Assembly (NCBI RefSeq): GCF_010501095.1 | Contig: NZ_QVMP01000011.1 | Location: forward strand, 128,557-192,556 | DNA: 64,000 bases | Direction: 5' to 3' | Origin: Dysgonomonas sp. 520 | Lineage (GTDB): Bacteria; Bacteroidota; Bacteroidia; Bacteroidales; Dysgonomonadaceae | Part shown: in pieces, positions 27,248 to 34,979 of the stretch | How positions within the stretch are numbered: position 1 is the first letter of the stretch | Layout of the letters: each line of letters starts with the position of its first letter | Made by a program: the position numbers and the translations under genes | Notes under the pieces: model-generated | The model's input: only the letters and a program-made list of their open reading frames with translations | Database searches by the model: none | Told to the model about the DNA's origin: nothing

Positions 27248-28807
27248 ATGAAAAACCTTATAGAACTTACTAATTTAGATTTAGGAATAATAATATCCTA
27301 CATCGCCATTCTGATTGGAGTGGCATGGTGGGCAAGCCATAGCAATAAAAAAAAGGGCGAAGACCTCTTTCTTGCAAACAAATCTCTTGGCTGGTTTGCT
27401 ATCGGACTAACAATGTGGGGGACAAACGTAGGTCCTTCCATGCTGATAGCCAATGCCAGCAGCGGATTCGAAAACGGAATAGTTGCAGGTAACTTTTCTT
27501 GGTACGCATTTCCTTTCATCTGTTTGTTGGCATTTGTTTTTGCACCTCGCTATCTGGGTGCAAAAGTGATGACATTGCCCGAATATATGGGCAAGCGTTT
27601 TGGCGAAAACACCCGCAAATACATAGCCTGGTACACAATACTTACCATACTCATATCCTGGCTCGGACTAACACTCTTTTCCGGAGGTGTTTTTATGGAG
27701 CAAATTCTCGATCTGCCACTATGGGCGTGCATTACAATCTTAGTGACGGTATCTGCCGCTTTCACCATTGCGGGAGGACTGAAAGCGATTGCCTATACCA
27801 ATGTATATCAAATGCTTCTGCTGATTGGCGTTTCAGTGCTGTTGGTGATTCTGGCCATATATAAAATCGGAGGAATAGAAAAAATTATATCCGAAACACC
27901 CTCCAGTTATTGGAACCTTTTTCAACCACTTGACAATAAAGATTTTCCCTGGCTTGCAATCTTGATCGGATACCCTATTATGGGTGTATGGTTTTGGTGT
28001 ACCGACCAATCTATGGTTCAATCGGTATTGGGGGCGAAAAGCCTCAGACAAGGGCAGTTAGGAGCTAACTTTTGCGGATGGCTGAAACTCATTGATATTC
28101 CCCTGTTCATTCTACCGGGTATACTATGTTTCATCTTGTTACCAAACATAAGCAATTCTACCGACTCGTATCTTCAACTTGTAACACATGTTTTTCCTCC
28201 GGGACTGATAGGTTTGGTTGTTGTAGTAATGATTGCCGCCCTGATAAGCACCATTGCATCTGCCCTGAACTCACTCAGCACGGTGTTCACGATGGATATT
28301 TACGTAAAAAATTTCAGGCCGAAAGCCGATAAAAGTGAAATTCGTACCATCGGCAGGGTCGTTGTTCTTATAGGGGCAATCGTATCCGTATTTTTAGCCA
28401 TCAGCATTACCTTTATTCAAGGACTCAGCTTTTTCAATATATTTCAATCGGTATTGAGTTTCATTGCTCCGCCAATGTCGGCAGCTTTCTTGTTTGCCGT
28501 ATTCTGGAAAAAAACATCAACAAAAGCAATAAATCTGGTATTGACTTTAGGAACTATTTTCAGTATCGGCACAGGCATACTTTACTATACCGGACTTATA
28601 TTTAAAGGATTACATTTCCTATACCTTTCGTTCTTCATATTTGTTGCCCTTGCCCTCTTTATCTACATTTTTTCATCTTTCGATAAAACAGAATCAGCCT
28701 CAACTCTCGATTATAAACCTATCAAGATAAATAATAATGTAAAAATAGCATGGTCGGCACTTGTAGTAGTAATGATTGGCATGTACATATTTTTTAATGG
28801 AAATTGA
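27248..28807 (+). CDS. Sodium:solute symporter (SSS/SGLT family)
   Basis: A 519-residue membrane protein with about 13-14 hydrophobic helices. SSS-type features include LDLGIIISYIAILIGVAWWA, NKSLGWFAIGLTMWGTNVGP, VMTLPEYMGKRFG, FTIAGGLKAIAYTNVYQMLL and MIAALISTIASALNS. Relatives import sugars, sugar acids and other small solutes with sodium. It lies inside the methyltransferase block, so it may bring in the methylated monosaccharide or another substrate of that pathway; this is inference from position. Confidence 0.88.
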   Translation: MKNLIELTNLDLGIIISYIAILIGVAWWASHSNKKKGEDLFLANKSLGWFAIGLTMWGTNVGPSMLIANASSGFENGIVAGNFSWYAFPFICLLAFVFAPRYLGAKVMTLPEYMGKRFGENTRKYIAWYTILTILISWLGLTLFSGGVFMEQILDLPLWACITILVTVSAAFTIAGGLKAIAYTNVYQMLLLIGVSVLLVILAIYKIGGIEKIISETPSSYWNLFQPLDNKDFPWLAILIGYPIMGVWFWCTDQSMVQSVLGAKSLRQGQLGANFCGWLKLIDIPLFILPGILCFILLPNISNSTDSYLQLVTHVFPPGLIGLVVVVMIAALISTIASALNSLSTVFTMDIYVKNFRPKADKSEIRTIGRVVVLIGAIVSVFLAISITFIQGLSFFNIFQSVLSFIAPPMSAAFLFAVFWKKTSTKAINLVLTLGTIFSIGTGILYYTGLIFKGLHFLYLSFFIFVALALFIYIFSSFDKTESASTLDYKPIKINNNVKIAWSALVVVMIGMYIFFNGN

Positions 28808-28848
28808 AAACTCATAACTTGTAACTCGTAACTTAGAACTTAAAACCC
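28808..28848. repeat. Short heptamer array (TAACTNN)
   Basis: Five to six TAACTNN-type units (CATAACTTGTAACTCGTAAC and following) in the 48-bp gap between the symporter and corrinoid-protein genes. Confidence 0.7.
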
Positions 28849-28855
28849 ATTAGAT

Positions 28856-29524
28856 ATGAATCCTATTTTAGAAAAAATATTCGAATGTGTCGAATTCGGA
28901 AAAATTAATCTGGCAGCCAATTTCCCTCCACAAATGAAAGGGCAACCCGGAGCAGACGAATACACGAAAGAAGCTCTGGACAGTGGCATTACACCATCCG
29001 ACATTATGAATGAAGCACTTATCCCTGCAATGAACAAGGTAGGTCAGAAATTTACGGAAAATAAAATATTTGTACCACAGATGCTACTTTCCGCAAAAGC
29101 AATGAATGCAGCAATGGAACACTTGAAACCCTTTTTCAAAAGCGGAGAAGTGAAACGTAAAGGCACATTCATACTTGGAACTGTTTTCGGAGACTTGCAC
29201 GATATAGGCAAAAACCTTGTGGGCATGATGGTTGAAGGCGCAGGCTGGGAGGTGATAGACCTTGGCATTGATGTGAAAACCGAGAAATTTGTTGAAACCC
29301 TGCAACAACACCCGAATGCCATTGTAGGTATCTCGGCATTGCTGACCACCACAATGGTGAATATGGAACCCGTGATTAAGGCGATAAAAGAAATGTCTCC
29401 TGCCACAAAAGTTATTGTGGGCGGTGCTCCGCTGTCTCAAGAGTTTGCTTCTTCAATCGGAGCAGACGGATACGGGAAAGACCCGCAAGCGAGTATTCAA
29501 TGGTTAGATTCGGTTGTTGCTTAA
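28856..29524 (+). CDS. Corrinoid protein (cobalamin-binding, MtaC/MtbC-like)
   Basis: A 222-residue protein with the two-domain layout of methyltransferase corrinoid proteins. A helical cap domain occupies ~1-90 (TPSDIMNEALIPAMNKVGQKF, IFVPQMLLSAKAMNAAMEHL). A Rossmann-like B12 domain follows, with DLHDIGKN, where His115 is the predicted lower axial cobalt ligand, and further SALLTTT and IVGGAPLS and GADGYGKD loops. Such proteins carry the methyl group between a substrate-specific methyltransferase and a second methyltransferase. It sits between the symporter and a zinc-type URO-D methyltransferase gene. Confidence 0.92.
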   Translation: MNPILEKIFECVEFGKINLAANFPPQMKGQPGADEYTKEALDSGITPSDIMNEALIPAMNKVGQKFTENKIFVPQMLLSAKAMNAAMEHLKPFFKSGEVKRKGTFILGTVFGDLHDIGKNLVGMMVEGAGWEVIDLGIDVKTEKFVETLQQHPNAIVGISALLTTTMVNMEPVIKAIKEMSPATKVIVGGAPLSQEFASSIGADGYGKDPQASIQWLDSVVA

Positions 29525-29534
29525 TATGAAGTCA

Positions 29535-29659
29535 TCTAGACTTTTTAAATTATACTTAATTTTTGAGTTTTTGTCATGTTGAACGTAGTGAAACATCTAA
29601 AAAACAGATCCTTCGATACTCTCAGGATGACAAAATTGAATAAAACGAAAAAGTCTAGA
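29535..29659. repeat. REP-like element flanked by 12-bp inverted repeats
   Basis: TCTAGACTTTTT at 29535-29546 and its exact complement AAAAAGTCTAGA at 29648-29659 flank a short-form REP palindrome (TTGTCATGTTGAACGTAGTG ... CTCTCAGGATGACAAAA at 29571-29636). The whole looks like a small non-autonomous terminal-inverted-repeat element of about 125 bp, or a long composite hairpin. Confidence 0.6.
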
Positions 29660-29687
29660 CGGTTTCTATTTTAATTAGATAAAAAAG

Positions 29688-29751
29688 TAGGGGCGAAAAA
29701 TCTTTCGCCCAATAATAATTGACATTCGGGTGCAAGATTTTGCACCCCTAC
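29688..29751. repeat. Intergenic GTAGGGG...CCCCTAC palindromic element
   Basis: Bounded by GTAGGGG and CCCCTAC with two inner hairpins: GGGCGAAA/TTTCGCCC and GGGTGCAA/TTGCACCC. Related to 9659-9743. It abuts the start of the next gene, so it would be in that gene's leader on the transcript. Confidence 0.7.
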
Positions 29752-29763
29752 AAATTACTAGAA

Positions 29764-30756
29764 ATGAACTTTATTAAAGAAATACTTGAGTCTGAAAAAC
29801 GATTGGCAATTCCCATCATGACTCACCCCGGTATTGAAGCTCTGGGCAAAATCGTAAAGGAAGCCGTTTGCAGCGGTGAAATTCATTACGAAGCCATCAA
29901 ATATCTGGTAGATAAGTATGACACTTTTGCCGGAACTGCAATCATGGATTTGACCGTGGAAGCAGAAGCCTTTGGCACAAAGATAAATATGCCCGACGAA
30001 GAGGTTCCCAGCGTGATTGGCAGATTGGTTTCCGACCTTGAGTCGGTAGAGGCTCTAGCCGTACCCAACCTATCGGCAGGACGTATTCCCGAATACATAA
30101 AAGCCAACAAGCTGGCTGCTGAAAACATAAAAAACAAACCCATCCTTTCGGGGTGTATTGGTCCTTATTCGCTTGCAGGACGATTGTATGACATGTCGGA
30201 AATTATGGTAGCAATTTACATTGATCCCGATACAATAAACATCCTGTTACAGAAATGTACCGATTTTCTTATCTCCTACTGCAAGGCATTGAAGCAAACG
30301 GGTACGGCCGGAGTCATCATGGCAGAACCGGCAGCAGGCTTGCTGTCGAACGAAGACTGTATGGAATACTCAACCAAATATGTAAAGCAGATAGTTGATG
30401 CCGTTCAGGATGAGACTTTCGCTGTCATTCTTCACAATTGCGGAAACACAGGTCAATGCAATGACGCAATGATACAAAGCGGTGCTAATGCGCTGCATTT
30501 CGGCAACAAAATAGATATGGCTGAAGTATTGAGAGTATGTCCCGAAAACATTGTCGTATCAGGCAATCTCGATCCTGTCGGAATTTTCAAACAAGCCGAT
30601 AAAGAGGAAGTAGCAAAGGCAACCAACGAACTTCTGAACATATCGAAAGGGTATAAAAATTTTGTCATATCAAGCGGTTGCGACTTGCCGCCTCACGTAT
30701 CGACAGAAAACATCGACGCATTTTTCGATACAGTAAAAGCATTTAACAATCAATAG
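29764..30756 (+). CDS. Zinc-type URO-D family methyltransferase (MtaA/CmuA-like)
   Basis: A 330-residue protein. I place the start at the ATG at 29764 (MNFIKEILESEKRLAIPIMT); the open frame extends to 29719, but that part is the palindromic repeat. The zinc site of MtaA-type enzymes is intact: His224 and Cys226 in LHNCGN, and Cys306 in SSGCDLPP. Other conserved parts are CIGPYSLAG and EPAAGLLSN. In this family the zinc activates a thiol or similar acceptor for methyl transfer from a corrinoid protein. Here it should unload the methyl group from the 28856 protein to an acceptor such as a folate or thiol; the acceptor is not known. Confidence 0.88.
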   Translation: MNFIKEILESEKRLAIPIMTHPGIEALGKIVKEAVCSGEIHYEAIKYLVDKYDTFAGTAIMDLTVEAEAFGTKINMPDEEVPSVIGRLVSDLESVEALAVPNLSAGRIPEYIKANKLAAENIKNKPILSGCIGPYSLAGRLYDMSEIMVAIYIDPDTINILLQKCTDFLISYCKALKQTGTAGVIMAEPAAGLLSNEDCMEYSTKYVKQIVDAVQDETFAVILHNCGNTGQCNDAMIQSGANALHFGNKIDMAEVLRVCPENIVVSGNLDPVGIFKQADKEEVAKATNELLNISKGYKNFVISSGCDLPPHVSTENIDAFFDTVKAFNNQ

Positions 30757-30761
30757 GAAAT

Positions 30762-31469
30762 ATGTATCCTTACCATTTTCTGACATATAAATTCTCGTTT
30801 CAAGATATTGCTCCTTCGGTGGACAGTATCCTGGAATTTCTCCAATCATCGGGTTGTGAGGAGGATCACCCTGTCAGGATAATTATAAAAAAAACACTCT
30901 GCGAACTACAATCTTATCAAGATATTTCGGGAGGATATATCATCAAACCCATTGATTCCCTGATGTTGAAAGATGGTATAATAAAAGTTGAAAATAAAGA
31001 CTTAATAGTAGGCAAACAAATTTGCGGATACCTGAAAAAAGCATCGCACCTGGCACTTTTTGTTTGTACGGCAGGAGATATTTTCACAAAAATCACCACC
31101 GGATACAATGCCAATGGCGACTATTTGGAGGCCTTTGTGGTTGACGCCATCGGCTCATTGACCGTCGAAAAAGCAATGGACAATATTCAGGAAGATTTAG
31201 CCATCTTATCCGAAATAAATAATTTAAGAATAAGCAACCGTTACAGCCCCGGTTACTGCAATTGGGAATTATCGGGACAAAGAAGGCTGTTCAGCCTGAT
31301 CGGAGAAAATCCGATAAATATATGCCTGACAGATTCGTGCCTGATGAACCCCATCAAATCGGTGAGCGGAATTATAGGCATTGGAGAGGATATTAAGAAA
31401 AAAGCCTATGGCTGTGTTATCTGTAACAATTCGGAATGTATTTACAGAAAAATATTAACTAAAAGATAA
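30762..31469 (+). CDS. Methionine-synthase B12-activation-domain protein
   Basis: A 235-residue protein starting 5 bp after the zinc-type methyltransferase gene. Residues ~159-205 carry the signature of the MetH activation domain (NRYSPGYCNWELSGQRRLF, then ICLTDSCLMNPIKSVSGIIG). The C-terminus has a cysteine cluster C218-x2-C221-x4-C226 (CVICNNSEC) followed by IYR, seen in stand-alone versions near corrinoid methyltransferases. In MetH this domain binds S-adenosylmethionine and allows reductive remethylation of cob(II)alamin. I infer that it reactivates the corrinoid protein encoded upstream. Its stop overlaps the next ATG by one base (TAATG). Confidence 0.88.
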   Translation: MYPYHFLTYKFSFQDIAPSVDSILEFLQSSGCEEDHPVRIIIKKTLCELQSYQDISGGYIIKPIDSLMLKDGIIKVENKDLIVGKQICGYLKKASHLALFVCTAGDIFTKITTGYNANGDYLEAFVVDAIGSLTVEKAMDNIQEDLAILSEINNLRISNRYSPGYCNWELSGQRRLFSLIGENPINICLTDSCLMNPIKSVSGIIGIGEDIKKKAYGCVICNNSECIYRKILTKR

Positions 31470-33307
31470 TGAGAAAATTAAGACTTAACTTATTAGCATT
31501 AATATTGAGCCTTGCTCCATTTTCCTTTTCGGCAGAAATATACGTTTCGCCAAAGGGCAATGATTCTAATTCGGGTACAAAATCGGAACCTAAAGCAACA
31601 TTGCACTCTGCCGTAAGAGAAGCTCGTGAACTTCGCAGATTGCTGAAAGTGGAAAAAGACGAGCCTATCCGCATCCTCATGCAAGGAGGGGTCTACAATT
31701 TGTACGAACCTGTATTCATTCGCCCCGAAGATTCGGGAACAGAAACAAGTCCTACCATAATAGAAGCCGTTAAGGGAGAAAGACCTGTTTTGAGTGGAGG
31801 CATGCAAATTTCGGGTTGGAAAAAGGAAGGCAAATTCTGGACTGCCGATGTTCCATCATTCAATGGAAACAGGATTATTTTCCGCCAATTGTGGATAAAC
31901 GGAAAGAAAGCCGTCAGAGCGAGAAATGTATCCGATTTTGAAAAAATGGACAGGATAAGAAGCAACGACAAGAAAAACGAAATACTCTGGATTCCTGCTT
32001 CTGCCGTGAAAGGATTAACCAAAGCCGAAAACCTTGAACTGGTAATTCATCAGATGTGGGCAATTGCCAATCTGAGGGTCAAGTCTATAATAGTTCAGGG
32101 AGATTCGGCAGGCATTAAGTTTCACAATCCCGAAGCACGTATACAATTTGAACACCCTTGGCCTCAGCCGATGGTGAAAGAGGGACTTAATTCGGCTTTC
32201 TATTTCACAAATGCCATAGAATTGCTCGACCAACCGGGTGAATGGTATCACGACACGAAAACAAATAAATTATATTATCTGCCTCGCAACGATGAAGATA
32301 TGAAAACAGCCGAAGCCATTGTGCCTGTATTGGAAACTCTTGTGGAAATAACAGGAACTCTTGACCGCCCTGTGAAACATATTCAGTTTAAAGGTATTGG
32401 CTTCAATTATACGACATGGACTCGTCCGTCCGAAAAAGGGCATGTTCCGCTTCAAGCAGGGATGTATCTTGTTGACGGCTACAAGCTCCGTCCTCCGGGC
32501 GTACCGGGAAACTTCAACAAAGGCATTGAAAATCAGGGCTGGATTGGTCGTCCTCCTGCGGCGGTGATGGTTCAGGCTGCACAATTCACGAAGTTTGAAG
32601 AATGTCGTTTCGAACACTTAGGCTCATGTGGATTAGATTTCCTGTATGGTACACGATATGATACGGTTAACGCTTGCGTATTCCGTGATATTGCAGGAAA
32701 CGGAATGCAAATAGGCAAAATGTCGGATATAGCGATGGAAACCCACCTACCCTACGATCCATCGGACGAACGTGAAATATGTTCTCATCAAACTATTTCG
32801 AACAACTACATCACAGACGTGACCAACGACGATTGGGGATGCGTAGCCATTTGTGCGGGATTTGTAAAAGATATCAATATAGAACATAACGAAATCAGCG
32901 AAATATCTTACTCAGGTATCAGTCTCGGTTGGGGATGGACAAAAACAGTTAACTGTATGCGTAACAACCGTGTACATGCAAACTATATCCATCACTATGC
33001 CAAACACATGTATGATGTGGCAGGGGTTTATACACTTTCGGTTCAGTCTAAATCATCCATTACGGAAAACGTTGTAGATCATATATATAGTCCGTCTTAC
33101 GTTCACGATCCTCACCATTGGTTTTATCTGTATACGGACGAAGGAAGTTCATTTTTCACCGTGAAAGACAATTGGTGTCCGGAAGAAAAGTTCCTTCAAA
33201 ATGCGAATGGTCCGGGCAACGAGTGGTTGAACAATGGACCTATGGTTTCGGATTCGATCAAGAATAATGCAGGAATAAACGAAAATTATAAGTGGATATT
33301 AAGATAG
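31469..33307 (+). CDS. Glycoside hydrolase family 141 (RG-II alpha-L-fucosidase type)
   Basis: A 612-residue secreted right-handed beta-helix protein (signal MRKLRLNLLALILSLAPFSFS). It starts EIYVSPKGNDSNSGTKSEPK and includes LHSAVREARELRRLL, IEAVKGERPVLSGGMQISGW and many parallel-helix rungs (HEHNEIS-like, NRVHANYIHHYAKHMYDVAG). The size and these features fit GH141, whose characterised member BT1002 removes L-fucose from RG-II chain A; some related beta-helix proteins have other activities. It is translationally coupled to the B12-reactivation gene, which places methyl-sugar metabolism and fucose release on one transcript. Confidence 0.78.
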   Translation: MRKLRLNLLALILSLAPFSFSAEIYVSPKGNDSNSGTKSEPKATLHSAVREARELRRLLKVEKDEPIRILMQGGVYNLYEPVFIRPEDSGTETSPTIIEAVKGERPVLSGGMQISGWKKEGKFWTADVPSFNGNRIIFRQLWINGKKAVRARNVSDFEKMDRIRSNDKKNEILWIPASAVKGLTKAENLELVIHQMWAIANLRVKSIIVQGDSAGIKFHNPEARIQFEHPWPQPMVKEGLNSAFYFTNAIELLDQPGEWYHDTKTNKLYYLPRNDEDMKTAEAIVPVLETLVEITGTLDRPVKHIQFKGIGFNYTTWTRPSEKGHVPLQAGMYLVDGYKLRPPGVPGNFNKGIENQGWIGRPPAAVMVQAAQFTKFEECRFEHLGSCGLDFLYGTRYDTVNACVFRDIAGNGMQIGKMSDIAMETHLPYDPSDEREICSHQTISNNYITDVTNDDWGCVAICAGFVKDINIEHNEISEISYSGISLGWGWTKTVNCMRNNRVHANYIHHYAKHMYDVAGVYTLSVQSKSSITENVVDHIYSPSYVHDPHHWFYLYTDEGSSFFTVKDNWCPEEKFLQNANGPGNEWLNNGPMVSDSIKNNAGINENYKWILR

Positions 33308-33518
33308 TTACGAGTTACGAGTTATAAGTTATAAGTTATAAGTCATAAGTTATAAGTCATAAGTTATAAGTCATAAGTTATAAGTTATAAGTCATAAGTT
33401 ATAAGTAGACGAGTTATAAGTTCTTTTATGCGCAAGCCACTCGTTTACTCGTAACTTGTAACTCGTAACTTGTAACTGTCCGAAGGACGAAGTAACTCGT
33501 AACTTATAACTCGTAACT
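33306..33518. repeat. Paired heptamer arrays in opposite orientation with a small hairpin
   Basis: Left half: AGTTACG/AGTTATA/AGTCATA units (33306-33425). Right half: the complementary TAACTTG/TAACTCG units (33447-33518). The right half is interrupted by the hairpin GTCC-GAA-GGAC (33478-33488) and GAAGTAACT. The two halves could pair into one long stem in RNA or single-stranded DNA. The hairpin has a covarying counterpart at 53898-53908. Confidence 0.8.
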
Positions 33519-33537
33519 CAAAAAAAAAATAAAATAC

Positions 33538-34905
33538 ATGGAACATAAAAAAGGAAGTTTAAAAAGTACGATCATCGTATCGCTCACCAATTATCTGGAT
33601 GCCGGTGCAATTGTAGCCGGAGCCAGCGGGTTAACGCTTTGGCAAAATTATCTGGGACTTACCGCAGGAAATCTTGGCTGGCTCAATGCCATCAGTGCCA
33701 ATTGTTTCGGGGCGGCTATCGGAGCAATCATTGGCGGTTTTTTGGCCGACAAATACGGTCGGAAAACTATCTATACCTACAACATGCTTGTGTATATGCT
33801 AGGTGTGGCAATAATTATGTTTACGGTGAGTTTCCCGATGTTGTTGCTCGGATTCCTGATCACAGGTATTTCGGTAGGTGCGGGTGTTCCTGCCTCGTGG
33901 ACTTATATTTCCGAAAATTCGGAAGTTGGCAATCGTGGTCGTAACATCGGAATCTCGCAATTTGCATGGGGAGTTGGCCCCGCCATCATTCTGATTCTTG
34001 GAATGTTACTTGCCCCCGGCAAAGATGGCGAATCGGCTGGAGTGTTGTTCGGATTTGTTGAAAAAATAGCAGCAATATTTTTGGGCGACAATGCAAGCGT
34101 TGCAGCAGTCAATGTATTCAGTAGCCGTATTATTTTCGGCTCGCTGTTCATCGTGGCATTTGTTGCATGGCTATTTCAACGCAAACTTGACGAATCGAAA
34201 GACTGGGAGGCTGCTAAACTGGCAGAAAGTAAAGAAAAGCAGCCAAGTGTTTTCGCTTCTTTCGGAAAACTGTTTACCAACAAGGTGAATGTTCGCACAA
34301 TGATTTTCCTTGCCGGCATTTACCTGACATGGAACTTCGTGGCTAGCGTGATGGGATTCTTCCAGCCTCATATTTACGAAACGGCAGGCGGTCTGTCGAA
34401 CGGGCAAGCCAACATGTTGTCTGCCATACAATGGTTGATCATTGTTGCCGTAACCTACTTCGGCTTCTCTATGCTGGTTGATAAAGTTAATCAGCGTTGG
34501 CTCTATTTCTTTGGTACGGGAATAGGTATAGTGGCATGGTTGATTCTCATTTTTGTGGGAATAAAAGATCATTTTGCTTTGTGGGTTTTCACAATTCTTT
34601 GGGGTATTCAGGGCGGAATGAGCGTGCAGGCGTTTTACGCGCTTTGGGCATCGGAACTCTTCCCTGCCAAATATCGTGCTGCTGCACAGGGAGTCATGTT
34701 TTTCATTGTAAGAGGTGCTTCGGCATTGTGGGGATTGGCATTCGTCAACATCTACGGCTCTGATGGCGAAGGGTTTACTCTGGCTGCTTACCTGATGGTC
34801 GGTTTGTTGCTCATTGCATTGATAATAGGAACAATATGGACACCTAAAACCCGTGGCAAAACCTTGCAGCAAATAACAGACGAAAGATACGGAGATGATA
34901 TTTAG
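33538..34905 (+). CDS. MFS transporter, sugar-porter-like
   Basis: A 455-residue membrane protein with about 12 helices. It has the sugar-porter-type loop GGFLADKYGRKTIY after helix 2 and RGRNIGISQFAWGVGPA before helix 5. The second half has a typical WASELFPAKYRAAAQG signature, and the C-terminus is TPKTRGKTLQQITDERYG. It precedes a cytoplasmic GH78, so it may import a rhamnose-containing oligosaccharide or free sugar. Confidence 0.85.
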   Translation: MEHKKGSLKSTIIVSLTNYLDAGAIVAGASGLTLWQNYLGLTAGNLGWLNAISANCFGAAIGAIIGGFLADKYGRKTIYTYNMLVYMLGVAIIMFTVSFPMLLLGFLITGISVGAGVPASWTYISENSEVGNRGRNIGISQFAWGVGPAIILILGMLLAPGKDGESAGVLFGFVEKIAAIFLGDNASVAAVNVFSSRIIFGSLFIVAFVAWLFQRKLDESKDWEAAKLAESKEKQPSVFASFGKLFTNKVNVRTMIFLAGIYLTWNFVASVMGFFQPHIYETAGGLSNGQANMLSAIQWLIIVAVTYFGFSMLVDKVNQRWLYFFGTGIGIVAWLILIFVGIKDHFALWVFTILWGIQGGMSVQAFYALWASELFPAKYRAAAQGVMFFIVRGASALWGLAFVNIYGSDGEGFTLAAYLMVGLLLIALIIGTIWTPKTRGKTLQQITDERYGDDI

Positions 34906-34979
34906 CAAATTAGCCAATTAACTAATGTGCCAATATGCTAATGATTCGAAAAACAACAATGTTATAAAAATATTTACAG

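Noticed and set aside
29719-29763. Upstream start for the zinc-type methyltransferase
   Set aside because: The extension is encoded by the palindromic element; family similarity begins at MNFIKEIL.
25977-30756. Haem biosynthesis (uroporphyrinogen decarboxylase) interpretation of the two URO-D proteins
   Set aside because: One has a complete MtaA-type zinc site, and both flank a corrinoid protein and a B12-reactivation protein; no other haem gene is near.
34171-34917. Long minus-strand frame of 248 codons opposite the MFS gene
   Set aside because: It lies fully antisense to a clear MFS transporter gene, has no recognisable domain and has a low-complexity shadow composition.
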